A DNA stretch of 64,000 bases from Citreimonas salinaria (GTDB lineage: Bacteria; Pseudomonadota; Alphaproteobacteria; Rhodobacterales; Rhodobacteraceae): contig NZ_FNPF01000006.1 of NCBI RefSeq assembly GCF_900107235.1, forward strand, positions 62,001 to 126,000. Reading direction: 5' to 3'. The position numbers were made by a program, and so were the translations under genes. The stretch's first letter is position 1; each line of letters starts with the position of its first letter. This document shows, piece by piece, positions 7,575-16,100 of the stretch. Below the pieces are notes generated by a model. That model was not told the origin of the DNA. It ran no database searches and saw nothing but the letters and a program-made list of their open reading frames with translations.

Positions 7575-7773
7575 ACGCCGCCGCTCGAAAGATGGCAGCC
7601 GCGACACGGATCGCGTGATGGGCGAAAAGGGCACGGTGGCCCAGGGGGGCCGCGAAGGCGGTGAACTTCCCCGCAAGAAGGGCACCAAGGACGAGATGAA
7701 GCGCGCGACCGAGCGCCCCGCAGGCGCCACGCGTGTCAGGAAAGGTGACGAGGAGGAAGACAACAATGGGTAA
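7567..7773 (+). CDS. small hydrophilic, disordered protein (68 aa)
   Basis: I do not recognise a named family. The product is extremely hydrophilic, with many Arg, Lys, Glu, Asp and Gly and no hydrophobic stretch, no Cys and no Trp (for example GEKGTVAQGGREGG and RKKGTKDEMKRATERPAG). It resembles hydrophilins or KGG-type stress peptides in composition. The start is fixed by AAAGGAGGA seven bases before the ATG at 7567. It overlaps both neighbours by 8 bp, so it is coupled between the DUF4112 and host-attachment genes. Confidence 0.6.
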   Translation: MAERRRSKDGSRDTDRVMGEKGTVAQGGREGGELPRKKGTKDEMKRATERPAGATRVRKGDEEEDNNG

Positions 7774-8233
7774 AAGCGGATTGCCGCAGAACGCTTGGGT
7801 GCTGATCGCAGATGGCGAGAAGGCGCTGTTCCTGGTCAACAATGGCGACGAGCAGGACATGAACCTGAACGTCCTGCGCAAGGATGAGCAGGAGAACCCG
7901 AAGGCGGGCGACTGGGCCGCGAACAGGCAGGGCCGCATGCAGGACACGGGCGTCCAGCAGCGTTCGGCTCTCGAGAATACCGATTGGCACGAGCTCGAGA
8001 AGGAACGCTTTGCCGACGACCTCGCCGACCACCTCTACAAGCAGGCGCACAAGGGCGCGTTCGACAAGCTGGTGATCGTCGCCAGCCGCCCGGTGCTGAG
8101 CGAGTTGCGCAAGGCGCTGCACAAGGAGGTCGAGAGCCGCGTCATCCACGAGGTGCCGAAGGTGCTGACCAACCACCCGCTGGACGAGGTCGAGGACCTG
8201 CTGTCGAAGTCGCTGCAGGAAAAGGCTGGCTGA
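7766..8233 (+). CDS. host attachment family protein
   Basis: A 155-aa soluble protein with the features of the host-attachment family: an N-terminal beta strand WVLIADGEKALFLVN, a charged middle, HELEKERFADDLADHLYKQAH, then KLVIVASRPVLSELRKALHKEV and a C-terminal VLTNHPLDEVEDLL. The fold resembles archaeal eRF1-like domains. The family name comes from an Agrobacterium attachment phenotype; a general stress role is more in line with this operon. AGGAGGAA lies eight bases before the ATG at 7766; the frame is open to 7733 but has no better site. Confidence 0.78.
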   Translation: MGKSGLPQNAWVLIADGEKALFLVNNGDEQDMNLNVLRKDEQENPKAGDWAANRQGRMQDTGVQQRSALENTDWHELEKERFADDLADHLYKQAHKGAFDKLVIVASRPVLSELRKALHKEVESRVIHEVPKVLTNHPLDEVEDLLSKSLQEKAG

Positions 8234-8257
8234 GGCGGCAACCCTCAGGCATGCAGA

Positions 8258-8287
8258 AGCCGCGTCCGATGCCGGGCGCGGCTTTTT
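8258..8287 (+). terminator. intrinsic terminator of the DUF4112 operon
   Basis: A 10-bp stem with one G-T pair (8258-8267 with 8274-8283, loop GATGCC) is followed by a run of five T. It lies between the host-attachment gene and the convergent Rho_N-like gene. Confidence 0.75.
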
Positions 8288-8314
8288 CGCGAATCGGCGG
8301 AAAAGGCGAGAGGA

Positions 8315-8575
8315 TCAGCCGCGCAGGGCGTCGATCAGTTCGTCCTTGGTCATCCTGGACCGGCCCTCGATGTCCAGTTCCTGCGCGCGACCCATCAAGT
8401 CCTGCTTGGTCCAGTCCTCGTAGCGGGGCGTCTTGCCGCCCTTCTTCGAGGGATGCATGTCGGGATTGGCCTGCGCGTTGGCGATCGCCGCCGCCTTGGA
8501 CTTGTCATAGCCCTTGTCGCGCAGTTCCTCGTAGGTGTCGTCCTTCTTGATCGCCTTGCCGTGGTCCTTGGTCAT
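8315..8575 (-). CDS. Rho-terminator N-domain-like small protein
   Basis: An 86-aa protein. The first half is basic (YEELRDKGYDKSKAAAIANAQ), a motif seen in small DUF7218-type proteins. The second half (WTKQDLMGRAQELDIEGRSRMTKDELIDALRG) is a typical Rho_N/SAP-like helix-extended loop-helix that binds nucleic acid. It is far too short to be Rho itself. A much longer frame continues upstream to 10864, but that overlaps the RND permease antisense-free on the same strand and is not used; the ATG at 8575 has AAGGAG six bases upstream and an EcfG promoter at 8604-8629. Confidence 0.72.
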   Translation of the reverse strand: MTKDHGKAIKKDDTYEELRDKGYDKSKAAAIANAQANPDMHPSKKGGKTPRYEDWTKQDLMGRAQELDIEGRSRMTKDELIDALRG

Positions 8576-8603
8576 GGCTTGCTCCTTCGCGGTTTGCTGA
8601 AGG

Positions 8604-8629
8604 AACGTCGGCCGCGGATACGCGGTTCC
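8604..8629 (-). promoter_or_regulatory. EcfG-type stress promoter of the Rho_N-like gene
   Basis: On the minus strand: GGAAC, 17 bases, CGTT, a perfect match, 28 bases upstream of the start codon at 8575. It lies between the RND permease stop and this gene. Confidence 0.7.
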
Positions 8630-8640
8630 GGGGCCCTTCG

Positions 8641-11600
8641 TCAGGTCTGCGCCTGTGCGGGCGCTGTCGCCTCGGCACCGGCCTGCGGCCGCCGGAAGGC
8701 GATACGGCGTTCGCCTAGGACCAGCAGCGCGGGCGTCACCACCAGCGTCAGCACCGTTGCCACCGTCAGGCCGCCCGCGATCGCCGAGGACAGTTCGGTC
8801 CACCACTGGGTCGAGGGCGCACCGTACACGATCTCGCGCGTGAAGAAGTTCACGTTCAGCCCGATCACCATCGGCAACAGCCCCAGCGCCGTGGTCAGCG
8901 AGGTCAGCACCACCGGGCGCAGACGCTGCGCACCCGTCCGCAACGCCGCTTCCAGCGGCATCTGCCCGGCACGGCGCAGGTCGTTGTAGGTGTCGATCAG
9001 GACGATGTTGTTGTTCACCACGATCCCGGCCAGCGCGATCACGCCGATCCCGCCCATGACCACACCGAAGGGCCGACCGGTCACAAGCAGCCCGAGCAGC
9101 ACGCCCGCGACCGAAAAGACGATCGCGCTCATGACGACGAAGGCCTGGAAGAAGTTGTTGAACTGCACGAGCAGGATCACGAACATCAGCCCGATCGCCG
9201 CGATGAAGGCGCCGGCAAGGAAGATCATGCTTTCCTGCTGGTCTTCCGCCTCGCCGGCAAAGCTGTAGTCGACGCTTTCGGGCAGGTCCGCCTCGGCCAG
9301 CGCATCCTGCAGGCGGGCGACCTGGTCGTTGACCAGCACGTCGGGGGCGACGTTGGCCTCGATGAAGGCGACGCGGCGCTGGTCCATCCGGCGGATCACG
9401 CCGGTGCGCGGGGTGGGCTGGAACGTGACGAAGTTCGAGATCGGCACCAGCCCGGCCGTGGTCGGCACCCGCAGGTTGCCCAGTTCTGCAAGCGAGCGTT
9501 CCTCGGCCGGGAAGCGCACGCGGATGTCCACCGGCTCGTCGGTGTCGGCGGGGCGGTAATCGGCCACCGTGATCCCTTGCGTCAGCAGCTGGACCGCCTG
9601 GCCCAGCAGGCTGACATCGGCGCCGTAGCGCGCGGCCTCTGCCCGGTCGACGAGGATCGAGACCTCGACCCCGGGCAGGGGGCGGGTGTCGGTCACGTCG
9701 GTGAAGCCGCCCAGGCGGTCCATGATCTCGCGCACCGTTTCCACCGCGGCGGTCTGGTCGGCAAGGTTGCGCGCGGTCAGTTCCAGGCTGACCGGCTTGC
9801 CGGCGCTGGGCCCGCCGCTTTCGGTCTGCACCTGCACGTCGATGCCCGCGATGTCGGACACGGCCCCGCGGATGTCGCCGGCGATGACTTCGGCCGGGCG
9901 GCGTTCGTCCCAGTCGATCAGGTCGAGCTGCAGCGTCCCGATTGTCTCTTCGTCGCCCTGACCCGCGCTCATCATCGAGCGGGCATAGATGCTTTCGATC
10001 TCGTCGAAGTCGCGCAGGCGGGATTCCACCGCGCGCACGAGGTCGTCGCGTTCGTTGATCGAGAAGTTGTCTCGCGCGCGGATCTGGACCTGCATGAACT
10101 CGGGTTCGACCGAGGGGAAGAAGGTCAGCCCCTTGCCGAACTGGCCGTAGAGCCCGAAGGCGCCCAAAAGCAGCGCGACCGCGAACAGCAGCGTCGCGCC
10201 GGGCCGGACGATGGCGCGGTGCAACAGCCGCACATAGGCGCCGCTGATGCCGGTCAGGCGCCGCGGATCGCCGTATTCCACGTGGTGCAGCGCGGCCTTG
10301 GCCTGCGCCGATTGCGGCGTGCGCCGGCCGATCACCCCGCCGGCGACTGGAATGAAGATCAGCGCCATGAACAGCGCCGCGAACAGCGTCAGGATCACCG
10401 TGATCGGCAGAAACTTCATGAATTCGCCGACCATGCCCGACCAGAACAGCAGTGGAAAGAAAACGGAGAGCGTCGTGGCGGTCGACGCGATGATCGGCCA
10501 GGCCATGCGCTGGGCGGCGTATTCGTAGGCGTCGCGCGGGCTGTCGCCCTCCTGCAAGCGGCGGTCGGCCAGCTCGGTCGTCACGATGGCGCCGTCGACC
10601 AGCATCCCCACCACCAGGATAAGCGAGAACAGCACCACTATGTTCATGGTGTAGCCCAGCGCCCAGATCCCGATGACACCGGCCAGGAACGCGCCGGGGA
10701 TCGACAGCCCGACCAGAATGGCCGAGCGCGGCCCCAGTGCGAAAACGATCACGATCATCACCAGGATGACCGCGGCGATCACGTTCGCCTCGAGGTCGCT
10801 CAGCAGGTTCTCGACCTGCTCGGACTGGTCCTGCAGCCAGGTCACCTGCACGCTGTCGGGCCAATCGCCGCGCAGGCTCTCGACCCGTTCCTTCACGGCG
10901 TCTACCGTCTGGATGATGTTGGCGCCCGAGCGTTTCGTGACCTCCAGCGCCAGCGCAGGCTGGCCGTCGATGCGCGCGAAGCCCGTTGGGTCTTCGAAGG
11001 TGCGGCGGATGGTGGCGACGTCGGCGAAGGTGACGACCGTGTCGCCGCGCACCTTGACCGGCATCGACATCACGTCGTCCAGGTTCTCGATCAGCCCGGG
11101 CACCTTCAGGACGATGCGCCCGGCGCCGGTCTCGATCGCGCCGGCGGCGATCAGGCGATTGTTGCGGCTGATCTGGCTGATCAGTTCATCGAAGGTCAGG
11201 TTGTAGGTCTGGAAGATGGTCGGGTCGATCAGCACTTCGACCGCCTCGGTGCGCTTACCGCCGATCTCGACCTCGAGCACGCCCCCCAGAGCCTCGAGTT
11301 CCTCCTGAACGGTCGTGGCAAGGTCGTTCAGCGTGCGTTCCGGCACCGGCCCCGACAGGACCGCGGTGATGACCGGGAAAAGCGCCGTGTTGATCTCGTT
11401 GATGGTGATCGCATAGGCGTCGTCGGGCAACTCGTTCTCGGCGCGGTCGGCGGCAGCGCGAACCTTGTCCAGCGCTTCCGCCGTGTCCGAGCCTGGCGCG
11501 AATTCCATCTGCACCGATGCGAACCCTTCCGAGGCATGCGCCTCCATCGCCTCGAGCCCGGCGATAGATGCGAACTCGGTCTCCAGTGGCGAGATGAGCA

Positions 11601-11787
11601 GGCGCTCGGAATCCGCGGGGCTGATCCCGTCGAGGCCGGTCGTCACGTAGAACAGGGGCAGCGGGATCTCGGGGTTGGCCTCCTTCGGGATCGCCACATA
11701 GGCGTAGGCGCCCAGCGACAGCAGCATCAGCAATGCCACCATCACCACGCGCGCGCGGCTGAACGCGGCGGAGATCAGGCCGTTCAT
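8641..11787 (-). CDS. RND-family efflux permease
   Basis: A 1048-aa inner-membrane pump of the AcrB/MexB type, driven by the proton gradient and working with the adaptor encoded just upstream and an outer-membrane channel not in this window. The frame shows the family layout: TM1 near the N-terminus, a large periplasmic loop, a cluster of six helices around residues 330-540, a second loop and C-terminal helices. The TM4 proton-relay motif reads GMLVDGAIVTTE, with Asp-Gly in place of the Asp-Asp pair of AcrB, as in several non-AcrB RND groups. It overlaps the adaptor gene by 4 bp. The substrate cannot be inferred. Confidence 0.9.
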   Translation of the reverse strand: MNGLISAAFSRARVVMVALLMLLSLGAYAYVAIPKEANPEIPLPLFYVTTGLDGISPADSERLLISPLETEFASIAGLEAMEAHASEGFASVQMEFAPGSDTAEALDKVRAAADRAENELPDDAYAITINEINTALFPVITAVLSGPVPERTLNDLATTVQEELEALGGVLEVEIGGKRTEAVEVLIDPTIFQTYNLTFDELISQISRNNRLIAAGAIETGAGRIVLKVPGLIENLDDVMSMPVKVRGDTVVTFADVATIRRTFEDPTGFARIDGQPALALEVTKRSGANIIQTVDAVKERVESLRGDWPDSVQVTWLQDQSEQVENLLSDLEANVIAAVILVMIVIVFALGPRSAILVGLSIPGAFLAGVIGIWALGYTMNIVVLFSLILVVGMLVDGAIVTTELADRRLQEGDSPRDAYEYAAQRMAWPIIASTATTLSVFFPLLFWSGMVGEFMKFLPITVILTLFAALFMALIFIPVAGGVIGRRTPQSAQAKAALHHVEYGDPRRLTGISGAYVRLLHRAIVRPGATLLFAVALLLGAFGLYGQFGKGLTFFPSVEPEFMQVQIRARDNFSINERDDLVRAVESRLRDFDEIESIYARSMMSAGQGDEETIGTLQLDLIDWDERRPAEVIAGDIRGAVSDIAGIDVQVQTESGGPSAGKPVSLELTARNLADQTAAVETVREIMDRLGGFTDVTDTRPLPGVEVSILVDRAEAARYGADVSLLGQAVQLLTQGITVADYRPADTDEPVDIRVRFPAEERSLAELGNLRVPTTAGLVPISNFVTFQPTPRTGVIRRMDQRRVAFIEANVAPDVLVNDQVARLQDALAEADLPESVDYSFAGEAEDQQESMIFLAGAFIAAIGLMFVILLVQFNNFFQAFVVMSAIVFSVAGVLLGLLVTGRPFGVVMGGIGVIALAGIVVNNNIVLIDTYNDLRRAGQMPLEAALRTGAQRLRPVVLTSLTTALGLLPMVIGLNVNFFTREIVYGAPSTQWWTELSSAIAGGLTVATVLTLVVTPALLVLGERRIAFRRPQAGAEATAPAQAQT

Positions 11788-12995
11788 TCCGTGACCTCGT
11801 CCGGGGCACTCGCCACCGCAGCCTGCTCGGCCGCGTCGGGCGTGGCGCCGGCAGCACCTTCGCCGGGCAGGCCGGCGGCGCCTTCCTCGGGCCGGGGCTC
11901 GACCCGGTCGCCTTCCCGGACAAAGCCTTGACCGACGGTGATCACCTGCGCCGTCTCGGGCAGTCCGCTGACCCAGACACCGTCAAGCTGCGCGCGCTCG
12001 ATCTCGATCGGCAGGAAGCGCACAACGTTGTCCGCGTCGACGGTCTTGACCCCCAAGGCGCCGTCGGCATCCAGCGATACGGTGGCGGGAGACACGAAAT
12101 GCGCGATCACTTCGTCTGTGGGAATACGCACCTCGGCCGAGATGCCGGCGGGAATGGCGCCATCCTCGTTCGGAACCTCGATCTCGGCCAGGAAGGTGCG
12201 CGTCTCGGACGAGGCCGACGTGCCGACGAAGGTCACGGTGCCCTCGCGCGTCTCGCCGGTGATGAAGGCGACGTCGGCTGTCTGCCCCTCACGAACGCGA
12301 TCAAGCGACTGCTGCGGCACCTGGATCGTCACGGTCAGCGGGCGGTTGTCGACGATTCGGCCGATCTCGGCGCCGGCCTGCACGAATTCGCCGATGTCGA
12401 TGTCAAGCCGTTCGATCCGGCCGGCGAAGGGCGCGGTGATGGTCGCGTCATCCAGTGCCTGTCGCGCCGCGGTCAGATCGGCCCTCGCGGCGGCCAGATC
12501 GGCGCGCGCGGCGGCCACGCGGTCGGCGGTGGCGACGCCGCGATCCAGCAGCGTCTCGGCGTTGTCGAACTCGCGTTGCGCGCGGGCCAGTTCCTCTTCG
12601 GCGCGTTCGACGCTCGCGGCGCTCGACTGGCTTTCGACCCGCGCGATCGGCGCGCCGTCCTCGACCTCGTCGCCCTTTCCCGCCATGACCTCGACGATCT
12701 CGCCCGACGTCTCGGCACGCAGGATCGAGTCGCGGTCGGGCTGTGCCTGCCCCTCGGCCTGGAACATCCGGGTGACCGTCTCGGCCGTCGACTGGCGCAC
12801 CGCGACCGGGATCGCCTCCGGCTCTTCCCGGTTGGTGCGCACCGGTTCGGGCTCTTCGGCCGGCCAGATGAAACCGGACCCCATCCAGCCCGCCAGCGCA
12901 AGCACAAGCACCCCCGCGATCCAGATCGAGCGCGATGCGCCGCGATCGGATTCGAAATCGAGCGAAGAGGGCGCGGAGCCTTCCGGTTGCGTCAT
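11784..12995 (-). CDS. RND efflux periplasmic adaptor (membrane fusion protein)
   Basis: The 403-aa adaptor links the RND permease to an outer-membrane channel. It has an N-terminal membrane anchor (SIWIAGVLVLALAGWMGSG, about residues 23-42; no lipobox), a lipoyl half-motif (LRAETSGEIVEVMAGKGDEVEDG), a long alpha-helical hairpin rich in Ala/Arg/Glu (about residues 130-195), the second lipoyl half (ITAPFAGRIERLDIDIGEFVQAG) and a beta-barrel region. A Glu/Pro/Ala-rich tail follows. It is first in the operon, 55 bp downstream of a 12-bp palindrome that may be its operator. Confidence 0.88.
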   Translation of the reverse strand: MTQPEGSAPSSLDFESDRGASRSIWIAGVLVLALAGWMGSGFIWPAEEPEPVRTNREEPEAIPVAVRQSTAETVTRMFQAEGQAQPDRDSILRAETSGEIVEVMAGKGDEVEDGAPIARVESQSSAASVERAEEELARAQREFDNAETLLDRGVATADRVAAARADLAAARADLTAARQALDDATITAPFAGRIERLDIDIGEFVQAGAEIGRIVDNRPLTVTIQVPQQSLDRVREGQTADVAFITGETREGTVTFVGTSASSETRTFLAEIEVPNEDGAIPAGISAEVRIPTDEVIAHFVSPATVSLDADGALGVKTVDADNVVRFLPIEIERAQLDGVWVSGLPETAQVITVGQGFVREGDRVEPRPEEGAAGLPGEGAAGATPDAAEQAAVASAPDEVTE

Positions 12996-13050
12996 GTGGG
13001 TCTCCAGTGGTCCGGGCGCGAACGAGGCCGACTCGGCGCGCCGTGAACTG

Positions 13051-13062
13051 AACCATATGGTT
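13051..13062. promoter_or_regulatory. 12-bp palindrome, candidate operator of the RND operon
   Basis: AACCATATGGTT is a perfect palindrome in an AT-richer patch (with T-A and A-T pairs continuing outside) 56-67 bases before the adaptor start codon. TetR-type regulators of RND pumps commonly bind such sites. No regulator gene lies next to it. Confidence 0.45.
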
Positions 13063-13178
13063 TAGAAACGGTCACATGCAACGGGCCCGGGGCGAAATGC
13101 TGCCGCGGCGGCAGCGGTGTTCCGTTTGGAGCCGATTACAAACCCGTTCGCGCAACGCTTCGCTCTTTGGGAAACGGC

Positions 13179-16100
13179 TCAGTAATCGCGTTCGAAGTAG
13201 ATGCCCAGCGCGGTGTCGCCGTCCGATCCCGCCCGGCCACGCACGGTCACGTCGTCGGTCACGTCGAGGTTCAGCGTGACGGCGCTTTCGCCGTCCGAGC
13301 CGACCGTGACGCCGGTATAGATGTTCCTCGAGATATAGGCGCCGACGCGCGCTTCGGCGTTGCCTTCGGCGTCGGTGGATATGTCGAAATCGTCGACGCC
13401 CAGCCCCGAGCGAAGCTGTTCCGTCAGCCCCAGCCCGCCGCGGCCCGACAGAGTGCGCACCGCCGCGGCCAGCTGAAGCGCCTGCAGCGCCGACAGCGAT
13501 CCCGCATCCCGCCCGAACAGCAGCAGCGCCAGCGCCTCGTCCTGCGGCAGATCCGGGCTCGACGTGATGGTCAGCTCGGGCGACGACGCGAAGCCGGTTA
13601 TGGCGATGCGGATCTCGGTTCCCTCGGCCTCGGCGCGGGCGACGAAGTTGACCACGGGGTCGAAGCTGCCGCGCAGCGCGACCGACCCTTCGTCCAGCGT
13701 CAGGCGCTGGCCCAGAAGATCCAGCCGGCCCCGGATCAGGTCGAACTGACCCACCGGCACCAGGTCGGTGGTGGTGCCGGTCAAGCGAAGCGTGCCGCCC
13801 AGTTCGGCGTCGAGCCCCCTGCCGCGGACGAAGATGCGGTCGGGCGCCTCGATCACCAGGTCCACCGGGAATCCGACGTCAGACGGACGCTCGGCCTCGC
13901 CCGAGGGGCGCAAGCCGGCGAATTGCAGCGTTCGCCGCACGTCGGCGGGCGGGTTTACGTGGCGCAGGCCCTCCAGAATCTCGTAGGACGGCCCAATCTG
14001 CGGAATCCGCAGCTCGGCCTCGTCCAGCGTCACCGTGCCGGCGATCCGGGCGCGGGCCGGCCCGGTGAGGGGACCGGACAGGGTCAGGCGCGCGTCGGCC
14101 TCGGTTTCGTACAGCTGCGGGTCGCGCAGCTCGGCGTTGCGAAGGCGGATCGCCAAGTCGGCGTTGTAGGGCGCGCTCAGGCCGATCGGCCCCTGCACGG
14201 TCACCGACCCGCCCGAGGCCAGCGCCGCCGTCAGATCCACCTGCGCCCGCTCGCCGTTCAGCCGCGCGGTCGCGTCGATATTCTCCAGCGCGAGGCCCAG
14301 CGTGGGCAGCGCAAGCTGGCCGTTCGCGGTGGTCACTGTGCCGGATACCGAGGACAGCGCCGGCCGCCCGTTCACGCTCAGGTCGAACTGCGCCGTGCCT
14401 TCCAACGTTCGCGGCGCGATGAACGGGTTTGCCAGCGCCAACGGCGCATTGCCGTCGATCGACAGGTTCACGCTGCTGACATCGCGCGCCACGGTGCCAT
14501 CGACGGCGGCGTTTATCCCGCCCGGCCCGTCGGTGTCCAGGTCGACGCGGAAGGGGCCCCCGTCGCTGCGCGCGGTGCCCGAGATCGACACGGCTCCGGG
14601 AAATTGCGGCACCAGCACGCCCAGGTTCGCCAGCCGCGCGTCGATGTCCAGGTTCGCCGTGGTCCCGCTGAACTGCCCGTCGACCGACGCGGTGATCTGC
14701 TGGCCATCCACGCGCAGCGTTTCGATCGCCAGAAGGCCGTCTTCGGTCAGCGCCGCGTCCAGCGCGATTTCCGTTCGGCCGCGCAGCAGACTGTCGACGT
14801 CGGCAAGTCCCAGCGAAAGGTCGCGCGCAACGATCTCGGTTTCGAGGTCGAAGGCGGGCGCCTGCGGCGTCACCGTTCCCGTTGCGGTCAGCGAGACCGC
14901 GCCGCCCAACGGGCGCCCCGCGATCCGCGAGAGCGCGGAAAGCTGGTCGATGCTGGCGTCGATCGCGCCTTCGAAGCGCGGCCCCTGCGGCGTGTCCGGC
15001 TCGATCGTGCCGTCGATGGTCGCGGCGATGCCGCCCGGCCCGCCGGCGTCGATGTCGACCGTCCAGGGTCCACCGTCGCTTTGCGCGGTTCCCTCCAGCG
15101 TGACGGGACCCGAAAGCTGCGGCGCCAGCAGGCCGATATCGGCCAGCCGCAGGTCCATCGCGACCGCGCCGCCGGAGTCCGCGATGCGGCCGTCGACGCT
15201 GCCGGACAGGCTGCGTCCGTCCAGCTCCAGCGAGTCGATGACCAGCGTGCCGTCGGCATCCAGCGCCGCGTCCAGCATGATCTCGGTGCGGCCCTCCAGG
15301 AGGGGTGCGAGCGCCTCTATGCCGAGGTTCAGGTCGGTCGCCACGGCCTCGGCCACGATGTCGAAGCTGGGCGCGGCGGGTGCTGCGTTGCCCGTCGCGG
15401 TCAGGTTGATCGCGCCGGATAGCGGCCGGCCCGCCAAGTCGGAAAAGGCGGAAAGCTCACCGATCGCGGCCTCGAGCGTGCCGGACAGGAACGGGCCGTC
15501 GGCGGTGTCGGGTTCGATCGTGCCGTCGTAGCGCAGGATTGTCTGCCCCGGCGCATCCCCGCTGACCGAAACCTGCCACCCCGAGGGCTGCTGCGTCGCC
15601 TCGGCGCTCAGCGTGGTCACGCCGCTCAGGCCGGGGATCACGTCGCCCGTTTCGGTCAGTCGCAGGTCGAGCGACAGCGACCCGTCGTCGCCGCCAAGCT
15701 GGCCCGTCGCCTCCAATCGAAGCGCTTCGGTCTGCACGCGCAGGGGCGCCACCTGAAAGCCGCGCTCGTTGCGCACGGCGTTTACCTCGACCACGGCTTC
15801 GCCGGACAGCAGCGGATCGAGCCGTTCGATGCCGGTGGTCAGGTCCTGCGTCGTCCCGCGCAGGTTCAGGTCGAACGCGCCGGTCAGCGGCGTGATCCGG
15901 CCGTTGACCGCCAGTTCCGCGGCGCCGGCAAGGTCCAGGCCCGTCAGCGGCGCGAAGCGCGCGAGCCGATCGGCGTTGATTTCCAGATTGGGCGCAATGC
16001 GGATGCCAAGCTGGTCCTCCAGCCCGTTGACGGTGAGCGACCCGGTGACGCCGTAATCGCTTCCGCCAAGATCAATGCCCGTGATCGACAGCGGCTCTCC

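Noticed and set aside
8315-10864. 849-aa minus-strand frame covering the Rho_N-like gene and most of the RND permease
   Set aside because: The real part is the last 86 codons with its own start, ribosome site and promoter. The rest is an Arg/Gly/Pro-rich shadow of the permease in another frame.
9577-11931. 784-aa plus-strand frame opposite the RND permease, and similar long frames opposite tamB (13167-15422) and trkH (580-1815)
   Set aside because: Their composition (Arg, Gln, Gly, Asp, His) is what the antisense frame of a G+C-rich gene gives, with no domains.
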